NCBI GenBank assembly: GCA_003497545.1
Contig: DNNT01000033.1
Coordinates: forward strand, 1-7,009
Origin: Arenimonas sp.
GTDB taxonomy: Bacteria > Pseudomonadota > Gammaproteobacteria > Xanthomonadales > Xanthomonadaceae
Direction of reading: 5' to 3'
Length of the DNA: 7,009 nucleotides
Positions 1 through 7,009 of the stretch are shown piece after piece; the first letter of the stretch is position 1; every line of letters starts with the position of its first letter. The notes under the pieces are model-generated. The model was not told the origin of the DNA. It did no database searches and was given only the letters and a program-made list of their open reading frames with translations. Made by a program: the position numbers and the translations under genes.

Positions 1-314
1 TCGATCTCACCGGCGTGGATGCCGCCCTGGACCAGCACCACCGGCAGGTTCTTTTCGCGGGCGGCAGCGGGGTCGAGCGCGCCGCGGGTCGAGGCCACCA
101 GCGCCTTCATCGGCCGGCCCTGGGGCGTGGTGCCGAAGTCGAGGCAGCGCACCGCAGCCGGGTAGGCGCGGGCGAATTCGTCGCAGAGCTTGACCACCTC
201 GTCGTAGCGGCCGGTGTGGGTGAAGCCCGAGGCCTCGGACACCGTGCCCAGCGGAGGCGGGGTGGCCAGGGCCGGGGCGGCGGCGACAAGGAGCAGGCAG
301 AGCAGGGTGCGCAT
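1..314 (-). CDS. M14-family zinc carboxypeptidase, secreted (N-terminal part, cut by window edge)
   Basis: Reading the minus strand from the ATG at 314-312 gives an open frame of 104 codons that runs off the left edge. Residues 1-17 (MRTLLCLLLVAAAPALA) look like a Sec signal peptide with an AxA-type cleavage site. The mature part begins with the usual M14 entry region: TGRYDEVVKLCDEF near 34-47, then FGTTPQGRPMKAL near 60-72. It ends in VVLVQGGIHAGEI at 92-104. The HxGE there (H100, E103) matches the HxxE that supplies two zinc ligands in M14 carboxypeptidases; the third His and the catalytic Glu would lie outside the window. A GAAG seven bases before the ATG is a modest ribosome site. The gene is divergent from crcB across 121 bases. 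The family is clear from the motifs. Peptide substrate and full domain layout cannot be seen; it is probably periplasmic or extracellular. Confidence 0.8.
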   Translation of the reverse strand, partial: MRTLLCLLLVAAAPALATPPPLGTVSEASGFTHTGRYDEVVKLCDEFARAYPAAVRCLDFGTTPQGRPMKALVASTRGALDPAAAREKNLPVVLVQGGIHAGEI

Positions 315-435
315 GGCGGGACTTCGTGCAAGGGACAGGCAGGCAGGGTAACCGCTGCGGCGCCGGCGGCAGAAGCGCGCGCCACGGCCGGCATTCCCGT
401 TAGCATGGCGGCGTGCAAGAACGAATGGGCCCGCG

Positions 436-825
436 ATGAACTGGAACCTGCTCTGGCTGGTCATGGCCGGTGGCGCGCTCGGCGCCGGTGCGCGCCACCT
501 GATCGGCGGCTGGCTGCTGCGCCAGCTCGGCAACGGTATGCCTTGGGGCACCCTGACGGTGAACCTGCTGGGCAGCTTCGCCGCGGGATTCCTGCTGGTG
601 TGGCTGGAGGGCCGCGGGCCCAGCGCGCTCTACCTGCGCGCCTTCCTCATCGTCGGCGTGCTCGGTGGCCTGACCACCTATTCGGCGCTGATGCTCGAAT
701 GCCTGATGTACGCGCGCGGCGCTAAGCTCGGCGCGCTGGCGGGTTATCTCGGCCTGACGCTCGCGGGTGGTTTCGCGCTGGTGTGGGCTGGCGCGCGGCT
801 TGCCGATATTTTCCGCCCCGCCTGA
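436..825 (+). CDS. crcB: Fluoride ion channel CrcB/FluC
   Basis: This encodes 129 residues, the usual size for the small dual-topology FluC channel that lets fluoride leave the cytoplasm. Four hydrophobic segments are visible (about 3-20, 37-57, 64-88 and 96-121). Family signatures are present in order: GGALGAGARHLIGG at 12-25 (normally GGxxGAxxRY), GTLTVNLLGSFAAGF near 38-52 including the conserved Asn, and GVLGGLTTYSALMLE near 74-88, the polar track motif usually written GFxGGxTTFS; here Phe is replaced by Tyr. The ATG at 436 puts the first motif at its normal distance from the N-terminus, although no clear Shine-Dalgarno is visible. The 121-base upstream region shows no match I could make to the fluoride riboswitch. 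Its stop codon is 7 bases from the stop of the convergent S4-domain gene, inside a short palindrome. Confidence 0.93.
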   Translation: MNWNLLWLVMAGGALGAGARHLIGGWLLRQLGNGMPWGTLTVNLLGSFAAGFLLVWLEGRGPSALYLRAFLIVGVLGGLTTYSALMLECLMYARGAKLGALAGYLGLTLAGGFALVWAGARLADIFRPA

Positions 826-836
826 GCCGGGCTCAG
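822..836. repeat. Perfect 15-base palindrome containing both convergent stop codons
   Basis: CTGAGCC-G-GGCTCAG: 7-base arms around one base. The crcB TGA (823-825) and the TGA of the opposing gene (835-833 on the minus strand) lie in mirror positions in the arms. As RNA the inner bases would form the loop, leaving about 5-6 stem pairs on either strand. No T-tract follows on either side, so it is at best a weak bidirectional 3'-end structure. The palindrome is seen directly; its role is inference. Confidence 0.5.
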
Positions 837-1555
837 AAGCGTTCGCTCACCGGCAGGTAGCGCCACTGGCCCGCCGGCATCTTGGCCAGGCCGATGCGGC
901 CCAGGCGCAGGCGGCGCACGGCGGTGGCGCGCAGGCCCACTTCATTGCACAGGTGCTGCAGCAGGCCTGGGCGCACGCCCTTGATGGCGAAGCGCAGCCG
1001 CTGTTCGTTCTGCCAGCTCACCTTGAAGGGCGCCACCGGCCAGCCGTCGAACTGCGTGCCGCCGGTGAGGCGGTTCCATCCGTAGGGTGCGAGTTCGCCC
1101 TCGACGTCGACGATGAATTCCTGCTCGAGCCTGGCGGCGTCTTCCTGCAGGCGGCGCAGCACGCGGCCGTCCTGGCTGAACACCATCAGGCCGCTGGCCT
1201 CGGTTTCCAGCGGCATGGCCGGCTGCAGGCGCGGGAAGTGGCGCTTGAGCAGGCGCCAGCCGGAAGCGTCTTCGGGCCAGCGGTTGTCGGGCACCAGCAG
1301 CGACAGCGCCGGGTTCGGCCCGTCACCCGAATCGAAACCCGCCGGCTTGTGCAGCAGCATCGTCGCCGGCTCGGCCGGGTCGGGGCGGGCGCCGGGTAGC
1401 AGTGCCACGGTTTCCTCCGCCACCTTGTGCTGCGGCTCCTCGACGACCACGCCGTCCACGGTCACCCAGCCACCCTGCACGTACAGCTCGGCCTCGCTGC
1501 GCGAGCAGCCGGTGAGTTCGACGACGCGTTTGGCCAGCCGGACGGCTTCGGTCAT
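833..1555 (-). CDS. S4-domain RNA-binding protein, RsuA/RluF-type pseudouridine synthase homologue with altered catalytic motifs
   Basis: This encodes 240 residues from the ATG at 1555. Residues 4-45 (VRLAKRVVELTGCSRSEAELYVQGG... VTVDG) form an S4 RNA-binding domain. The rest follows the RsuA/RluB/RluE/RluF fold: LLHKPAGF at 67-74 matches motif I, and SGLMVFSQDGRV at 121-132 matches the segment just after the catalytic motif. The usual RLDxxTxGL reads PLETEASGL at 115-123, so the catalytic Asp is Glu117 (GAA, 1207-1205) and its preceding Arg is Pro. The normal KxY of the third motif is QEF at 145-147. The NRQIRRMC-like motif near the C-terminus reads RPGLLQHLC at 195-203. It may therefore be an RNA-binding protein that no longer isomerises uridine, or may use Glu. 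The in-frame ATG at 1588 would add 11 residues, but 1555 better fits the S4 start. The open frame continues far upstream into antisense serS without meaning. Divergent from serS, convergent with crcB. Confidence 0.82.
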   Translation of the reverse strand: MTEAVRLAKRVVELTGCSRSEAELYVQGGWVTVDGVVVEEPQHKVAEETVALLPGARPDPAEPATMLLHKPAGFDSGDGPNPALSLLVPDNRWPEDASGWRLLKRHFPRLQPAMPLETEASGLMVFSQDGRVLRRLQEDAARLEQEFIVDVEGELAPYGWNRLTGGTQFDGWPVAPFKVSWQNEQRLRFAIKGVRPGLLQHLCNEVGLRATAVRRLRLGRIGLAKMPAGQWRYLPVSERF

Positions 1556-1649
1556 GGGGATTCCGCAGGAAGGGAGGCGGGCGAGCATGCGCCGCGCCGG
1601 CGGCGATTGCCAGCCCGCGCCGGCAGGGCTCCGGAACCCGGGAATTTCG

Positions 1650-3951
<2,302 letters not shown>

Positions 3952-3970
3952 GCAGGAGCGTTTTTCCAGG

Positions 3971-4060
3971 GGAAGAGTGGCCGAGCGGTTTAAGGCACCG
4001 GTCTTGAAAACCGGCGAAGGGTCAAACCTTCCGTGGGTTCGAATCCCACCTCTTCCGCCA
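3971..4060 (+). tRNA. tRNA-Ser (anticodon UGA)
   Basis: A complete 90-base cloverleaf can be drawn. The acceptor stem is GGAAGAG (3971-3977) with CTCTTCC (4050-4056), followed by discriminator G and an encoded CCA (4058-4060). The D stem is GCC/GGC. The anticodon stem is CCGGT (3998-4002) with ACCGG (4010-4014) around loop CTTGAAA, giving anticodon TGA at 4005-4007. The long class II variable arm GAAGG/CCTTC (4016-4020, 4027-4031) is the feature expected of tRNA-Ser. The T arm is GTGGG-TTCGAAT-CCCAC (4033-4049). It reads UCA and UCG-type serine codons by wobble and modification. It lies 19 bases after the LysR stop; I see no convincing promoter in that gap, only a TTTTT run at 3961-3965. It may be read from the serS-lysR transcript or from a promoter within lysR. 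Confidence 0.98.
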
Positions 4061-4110
4061 CATCCGGCGGTTTGGCGCAGGACAGCAGGGCAGGGTGGTG
4101 TCGCGTGGTG

Positions 4111-4839
4111 ATGGAATCGATCTGGCTGCTGGCGGCGGCCGTGCTGCTGGTGGCGCTGCTTTACGCTTCGGTGGGGCATGCGGGCGCGTCCGGCTACATC
4201 GCGGTCATGACGTTGTTCGGCATGGCGCCTGCGGAAATCCGGCCCACCGCGCTCACGCTCAACATCCTGGTGGCCTGCCTGGGTACCTGGCAATTCTGGC
4301 GCGCCGGGCGGTTTTCCTGGGCACTGTTCTGGCCCTTCGCCGTGCTGGCGGTGCCGATGGCTTTCGTCGGCGGCTACCTCAACCTGCCGGCGCAGGTGTT
4401 CAAGGTGCTGATCGGCCTGGTGCTGCTGTTCTCGGCGGTGCAGCTGGTGCGCCGGCCGCTGGCCGAAGCCGAACCCACGCCGCCGTCGCTGCCGGTGTCG
4501 CTGGGCGCGGGCGCGGGCATCGGGCTGCTGTCGGGCCTGACCGGTACCGGCGGCGGCATCTTCCTGACGCCGCTGCTGACCCTCAGGGGCTGGGCGCGCT
4601 CGGGCACGGCGGCCGGCGTGTCGGCGCCCTTCATCCTGGTCAATTCGATGGCGGGCCTGGCCGGCAATGTCAGCGCCACGCAGCACCTGCCCGGTTTCAT
4701 CCTGCCGCTGGTGGGCGCGGTGCTCGTGGGTGGCTTCATCGGCGCGCACCTGGGCAGCCACCGGCTGCCGCAGGGGGCGATCAAGCGCGTGCTTGCCGTG
4801 GTGCTGGTGATTGCCGGCGCGAAGCTGCTGTTCGCCTGA
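4111..4839 (+). CDS. TauE/SafE (TSUP) family membrane transporter
   Basis: This encodes 242 residues if translation starts at the ATG at 4111. GTG codons at 4105 and 4108 are in-frame alternatives, and an AGGGTGG at 4092-4098 sits six bases before 4105, so the start may be three to six bases earlier. An upstream open frame into the tRNA (from 4033) is not real. The protein is nearly all membrane: about seven or eight hydrophobic segments (for example 4-20, 44-62, 68-90, 96-113, 128-157, 168-187, 197-213, 224-241). It shows the two half-repeats of the family: SVGHAGASGYIAVMTLFGM near 20-38 and LLSGLTGTGGGIFLTPLLTL near 139-158. TSUP proteins move sulfite, sulfonates, sulfur compounds or organic anions across the inner membrane; the substrate here is unknown. 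It ends 9 bases from the stop of the convergent CPBP-like gene. Confidence 0.9.
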   Translation: MESIWLLAAAVLLVALLYASVGHAGASGYIAVMTLFGMAPAEIRPTALTLNILVACLGTWQFWRAGRFSWALFWPFAVLAVPMAFVGGYLNLPAQVFKVLIGLVLLFSAVQLVRRPLAEAEPTPPSLPVSLGAGAGIGLLSGLTGTGGGIFLTPLLTLRGWARSGTAAGVSAPFILVNSMAGLAGNVSATQHLPGFILPLVGAVLVGGFIGAHLGSHRLPQGAIKRVLAVVLVIAGAKLLFA

Positions 4840-4855
4840 CCGCAGCGCTCAGGTG
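4833..4855. repeat. Inverted repeat spanning the second pair of convergent stop codons
   Basis: CGCCTGA (4833-4839) can pair with TCAGGTG (4849-4855): seven pairs including one G-U. A C-C mismatch and two further pairs lie inside, with a three-base loop (CAG). Both TGA stops lie in the arms, in the same arrangement as at 822-836. No T-tract follows on either strand. It may be a weak bidirectional 3'-end hairpin. Three pairs of each such structure come free from two facing TGA codons, so the excess pairing is modest. Confidence 0.35.
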
Positions 4856-5748
4856 CCCATCCCGGCCAGCAGCGACAGCACGGCGCAGCCGCCGTGCGCG
4901 GCCACGCAGGCGGGCAGGGAGCGCGTGCGCAGGAACACCGCGGCCATCACCAGGCCGAAGGCCAGGCTGGCCAGCGCATCGCCCAGCCCGTCGGGCCAGG
5001 GCAGGGCCGTGCCCGCCAACGCGGAGACGAAGGCTGCGGCCACGTTGCCAACCGCCCGAGATGCGATCGGCAGCAACCACGCGCGGAACGCAAGCTCGGT
5101 GAGGAAGGGCGCGTAGAGCCCGGCGAGCAGGAATACCGGCGGCGACAGCGTGCCGGGGTGCCAGCCGCTGGCCTCGGGCCCCAGCCAGGGCGCGAACGCT
5201 CGCGTGGCGAGGGCCACGAGTTGCAGCACGGCGAAGGCCGCTGCGGCTCCGGCGGCTCCGGTGGCCATGGCGCCGCCAGTCGAACCCGGGCTTCGCCACA
5301 GCGATGGCAAACCATGCTGCTGGCTCGCCGCCCAGTACACCACCAGCACGCTGCCCGTGGGGATGAGCAGCACCAGCAGCAGCGACACCAGCGAATCGGC
5401 CCACTGCGCGGCGTCGAGCGGGTGGGGCAGGTCGTTGAAGACGATGGCGTGGCCGCGGCATGCCTGCACGCCGGCTTCGCGCACCAGGTCGTCGAGCGCG
5501 CTCCTGGCGGCCGCGAGTTCGAAGTTGCGCAGGCGCATGAAGCTGATGGCGGTGCTGTCGGGTGCGCAGCCTTCCGGCCGATGGCGGGCGTGGCCGCCGG
5601 CGATGGCCTCGCCGTGCGCGAAGACCTCGTGGTGCATCACGCGCTCGCGCAGCGACTGCAATTGTGCCGGCGTGCCTTCCACCCACAGCAGCACGCGATC
5701 GTGGTCGCCCCGGGTCGTGAGCACGTGGAAACAGGCCAGCACCACCAC
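4849..5748 (-). CDS. CPBP (Abi/CAAX-type) family intramembrane protease homologue with incomplete catalytic motifs; start uncertain
   Basis: The GTG at 5748 is the most upstream conventional start and gives 299 residues, but it falls in the middle of a hydrophobic segment. The frame stays open upstream and completes a membrane anchor, RLHARLGLIALSLLLPLVL, after an ATC codon at 5811 with a good Shine-Dalgarno; starting there gives 320 residues. After this anchor come about 100 soluble residues (GTG numbering 11-115), probably periplasmic, then several membrane segments (about 118-140, 162-182, 203-215, 235-250, 258-273, 284-297). FLTELAFRAWLLP (215-227) is the CPBP motif normally written EExxxR, with the first Glu as Thr217 and Glu218 and Arg222 kept. 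LPACVAAHG (278-286) supplies the third-motif His285. The FxxxH motif expected between them is missing: SALAGTALPWP. It may be a non-catalytic relative. No operon partner is visible. Confidence 0.72.
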   Translation of the reverse strand: MVVLACFHVLTTRGDHDRVLLWVEGTPAQLQSLRERVMHHEVFAHGEAIAGGHARHRPEGCAPDSTAISFMRLRNFELAAARSALDDLVREAGVQACRGHAIVFNDLPHPLDAAQWADSLVSLLLVLLIPTGSVLVVYWAASQQHGLPSLWRSPGSTGGAMATGAAGAAAAFAVLQLVALATRAFAPWLGPEASGWHPGTLSPPVFLLAGLYAPFLTELAFRAWLLPIASRAVGNVAAAFVSALAGTALPWPDGLGDALASLAFGLVMAAVFLRTRSLPACVAAHGGCAVLSLLAGMGT

Positions 5749-5808
5749 TGTGAGTACGAGCGGCAGCAGCAGCGAAAGCGCGATCAGGCCGAGGCGGGCG
5801 TGCAGGCG

Positions 5809-5824
5809 GATGGCGGGTGTCCCT
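5809..5824 (-). promoter_or_regulatory. Ribosome site and ATC at the apparent natural start of the CPBP-like gene
   Basis: On the minus strand AGGGA (5824-5820) is followed after 8 bases by ATC (5811-5809), which is in frame with the CPBP-like protein and begins a Lys/Arg-His-flanked membrane anchor. Spacing and protein sense both mark this as the place for a start, but the codon is ATC rather than ATG. Either an unusual initiation codon, a start-loss substitution or a sequencing error would explain it. Confidence 0.5.
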
Positions 5825-6008
5825 GGTTGCGTTGGCGAAGAGTCTGGCCACGTGGGTGGGCGGCCGGCCAGCGGCGGGCGTCGCGCGATGGCGTAGGGAA
5901 TTGTCGGCGCGCGGGCGTGGGTGGAGGCGAAACCGCCCGGTTTTGTACGGCCCGGATAACGGTGTTTGCCATGCTGCCGCGGCGTAGGAAATCACCTAGT
6001 GCAAGCAG

Positions 6009-6019
6009 GGCAACTTGCC
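6009..6019. repeat. Small inverted repeat upstream of gacA
   Basis: GGCAA-C-TTGCC is a perfect 11-base palindrome with a one-base centre, immediately upstream of the weak -35-like TTGATG. It could be an operator half-site pair for a dimeric regulator. It is short and its role is speculative. Confidence 0.25.
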
Positions 6020-6062
6020 ATTGATGCGGCCGATTCCTTCGCCTAGGTTAAGACCGAACCCT

Positions 6063-6080
6063 GGGGAGGGACCGCATGTG
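6063..6080 (+). promoter_or_regulatory. Strong Shine-Dalgarno and GTG start of gacA, overlapped by an ATG-TGA
   Basis: GGGGAGGG at 6064-6070 with the preceding bases forms a strong ribosome site seven bases before the GTG at 6078, which begins the IRVFILDDH receiver-domain strand and so fixes the start. The two bases before GTG make an ATG at 6076 in another frame that is followed at once by TGA (ATGTGA), a start-stop pair overlapping the true initiation codon. Confidence 0.75.
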
Positions 6081-6728
6081 ATCAGAGTTTTCATCCTTGA
6101 CGACCACGCGCTCGTGCGCACCGGCTACCGGCTCATCCTCGAGAAGAGCGGCGAAGTTGAGATCGTCGGCGAAGCCGCCACCGGCGAAGAAGGCCTGCCG
6201 CTCATCCGCAAGCTGCACCCCGACGTGGTGCTGTGCGACCTGCACCTGCCGGGCATCAGCGGGCTCGACGTGACCGAGCGGCTGGTGCGCTCCGAGCCCG
6301 ACACCAAGGTCATCATCGTCTCCATCCAGGAAGACGGGCCGATGCCGCGGCGGTTGATCGAAGCCGGCGCCTTCGCCTACCTCGGCAAGGGCTGCGACCC
6401 GCAGGAACTGGTGCGCGCGGTGCGCGACGTATTCCGCGGCCGGCGCTACCTGGCCACGCAGGTGGCGCAGCGCATGGCGCTGGAAGGCTTCGGCGGCAAG
6501 GGTTCGCCCTTCGACACCCTTTCTCCGCGCGAGATGCAGGTGGCGCGGCTGCTGTGCCAGGGCTTGCGCATGGAAGAGATCGGACGCCGGCTCAGCCTGA
6601 GCGGCAAGACGGTGGCCACGCACAAGTACCGCCTGTTCGAGAAGCTCGGCATCCGCGACGCCATCTCGCTGGCGCGCCTGGCCGGGCAGCACGGCATTTC
6701 CGACCCGGCATCCGCGCTGGGCGCCTGA
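6078..6728 (+). CDS. gacA: GacA/UvrY-like response regulator (NarL/FixJ family)
   Basis: This encodes 216 residues from a GTG at 6078, close to the length of GacA and UvrY. The receiver domain spans 1-120: acidic pocket D8-D9, phosphoacceptor Asp54 in VVLCDLHLPG, Ser82 in VIIVSIQ and Lys104 in YLGKG. The sequence runs parallel to GacA at IRVxxxDDHxLVRTG, GLxAT-like GLDVTERL, the FRGRRYLATQVAQRMAL segment and the linker SPFDTLSPRE. The LuxR-type helix-turn-helix covers about 148-205: LSPREMQVARLLCQGLRMEEIGRRLSLSGKTVATHKYRLFEKLGI. In Gammaproteobacteria this regulator is phosphorylated by a GacS/BarA hybrid kinase and activates small RNAs that sequester CsrA/RsmA; no kinase or small RNA gene is in the window. 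The usual downstream partner uvrC is absent: a terminator follows 13 bases after the stop. Assignment to this group is from recalled family sequence, not a search. Confidence 0.88.
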   Translation: MIRVFILDDHALVRTGYRLILEKSGEVEIVGEAATGEEGLPLIRKLHPDVVLCDLHLPGISGLDVTERLVRSEPDTKVIIVSIQEDGPMPRRLIEAGAFAYLGKGCDPQELVRAVRDVFRGRRYLATQVAQRMALEGFGGKGSPFDTLSPREMQVARLLCQGLRMEEIGRRLSLSGKTVATHKYRLFEKLGIRDAISLARLAGQHGISDPASALGA

Positions 6729-6741
6729 GCGCGGGGCAAAA

Positions 6742-6767
6742 AGAAAGGCGCCTTGCGGCGCCTTTCT
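6742..6767. terminator. Strong bidirectional rho-independent terminator
   Basis: A perfect 11-base-pair stem AGAAAGGCGCC (6742-6752) with GGCGCCTTTCT (6757-6767) around a TTGC loop. On the minus strand the stem is followed by TTTCTTTTTG, a good T-tract, so it best serves the minus-strand gene that stops at 6774. On the plus strand the T-rich end CTTTCT lets it also end the gacA transcript, whose stop is 13 bases upstream. Confidence 0.92.
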
Positions 6768-6773
6768 GTCGAC

Positions 6774-7009
6774 TCAGTCCTGCTTGCCGGGCTGAGGCGG
6801 CTGGCCGGGTTCGGCCAGCGTCCAGTCCGGGGCGGGCGGCGCCGGTTCGGCGGCCTGGGCGGCACGCACCTCGGCGTCCGACGGCGGCGCGTCGAACACG
6901 GCCGGCTGGGTGCGGATGAAGGGGTTCACCGGCGCGGCCGGGGTCTGCGGTTCCGGCTCGGCCGGGATAAGGCTCTGCTGCCCCGGCGCGCTGGCGACCG
7001 GCGCTGGAG
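6774..7009 (-). CDS. Pro/Ala/Gln-rich C-terminal part of an unidentified protein (cut by window edge)
   Basis: In the minus-strand frame ending at the TGA 6776-6774, 77 codons are open to the window edge. The sequence is rich in Pro, Ala, Glu and Gln: ...PGQQSLIPAEPEPQTP AAPVNPFIRTQPAVFDAPPSD... and ends PEPGQPPQPGKQD-like (LAEPGQPPQPGKQD). It looks like a disordered tail, as found at the ends of membrane-anchored or envelope proteins. The only less repetitive segment is NPFIRTQPAVFD. Support comes from the open frame and the textbook terminator seven bases beyond its stop, with the T-tract in the right orientation. I do not recognise the protein, and low-complexity GC-rich frames can be open by chance. 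Confidence 0.6.
   Translation of the reverse strand, partial: PAPVASAPGQQSLIPAEPEPQTPAAPVNPFIRTQPAVFDAPPSDAEVRAAQAAEPAPPAPDWTLAEPGQPPQPGKQD

Larger units (their letters stand above)
5749..6077. other. Divergent region between the CPBP-like gene and gacA
   Basis: Bases 5749-5811 probably still code for the N-terminal membrane anchor of the CPBP-like protein. The rest (5812-6077) lies between divergent genes. On the minus strand I see no convincing promoter, although TACAAA at 5948-5943 is AT-richer than its surroundings. On the plus strand, TTGATG (6021-6026) and TAGGTT (6044-6049) are 17 bases apart and could be a weak promoter for gacA, matching consensus at only four and three positions. 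A small inverted repeat lies at 6009-6019 and TAGG/CCTA pairs at 5985-5998. No RNA gene or further coding sequence is supported. Confidence 0.5.

Noticed and set aside
326..420. Repeated GTGCAAG words at about 326, 413 and 5999 in intergenic DNA
   Set aside because: Seven-base matches with no constant spacing to starts or promoter elements; too short to claim as a regulatory site.
315..435. Possible fluoride riboswitch upstream of crcB
   Set aside because: The gap is the right place and long enough, but I could not match the conserved core pseudoknot elements to it. A covariance-model search would be decisive.
15..725. Plus-strand frame over the peptidase and crcB
   Set aside because: It is antisense to a signal-peptide-bearing M14 protein and out of frame with crcB; its composition is that of a shadow frame.
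4041..4110. 3' end of tRNA-Ser as an integration (attachment) site
   Set aside because: tRNA-Ser genes are common attachment sites, but there is no integrase, no second copy of the tRNA 3' end in the window, and the downstream gene has matching composition.
4894..6024. Long plus-strand frame opposite the CPBP-like gene, and the 404-codon minus-strand frame 4781-5995
   Set aside because: Both are rich in Arg/Gly/Ala/His without hydrophobic or motif structure, whereas the minus-strand frame ending at 4849 gives regular membrane segments and CPBP motif remnants.
6015..6077. Upstream TTG start for gacA at 6015, adding 21 residues
   Set aside because: The strong ribosome site at 6064-6070 and the normal receiver-domain N-terminus both fix the start at the GTG at 6078.

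Overview
The window is a GC-rich, tightly packed stretch of bacterial chromosome. It looks gammaproteobacterial, most likely from the Xanthomonadaceae/Lysobacterales. That placement is an inference from the strong G/C third-position bias, the GacA/UvrY-type regulator, the tRNA-Ser with an encoded CCA, and the crcB / S4-domain protein / serS order. No sequence search was possible. I see no transposase, integrase, CRISPR array or other sign of a mobile element.

Layout from left to right. Bases 1-314 (minus) hold the 5' end of a secreted M14-type zinc carboxypeptidase gene, cut by the window edge. Divergent from it is crcB/fluC (436-825, plus), a fluoride channel. It converges on an S4-domain, pseudouridine-synthase-like gene (833-1555, minus) whose catalytic motifs have diverged. 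Divergent from that is serS (1712-2992, plus), seryl-tRNA synthetase. A LysR-type regulator gene (2989-3951, plus) overlaps the serS stop by 4 bases. It is followed after 19 bases by tRNA-Ser(UGA) (3971-4060) and then by a TauE/SafE-family membrane transporter gene (4111-4839). This transporter gene converges on a CPBP-like intramembrane protease gene (minus, stop at 4849) whose start is unusual: the natural start position carries ATC instead of ATG. A roughly 270-base divergent region then leads to a gacA/uvrY-like response regulator (6078-6728, plus, GTG start). That gene ends at a strong bidirectional terminator shared with the 3' end of a Pro/Ala-rich protein gene on the minus strand (6774 to the window end).

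How the genes fit together. The central block pairs seryl-tRNA synthetase with one of its substrates, tRNA-Ser(UGA), separated only by the LysR gene and all on one strand, so one transcript could carry all three. The other genes are housekeeping or stress functions without an obvious shared pathway: fluoride export, RNA binding, anion/sulfur-compound transport and two-component regulation. I found no convincing undescribed multi-gene system. The observations most worth a second look are the catalytic-motif loss in the pseudouridine-synthase-like protein, and the CPBP gene, which combines a lost ATG with incomplete catalytic motifs.
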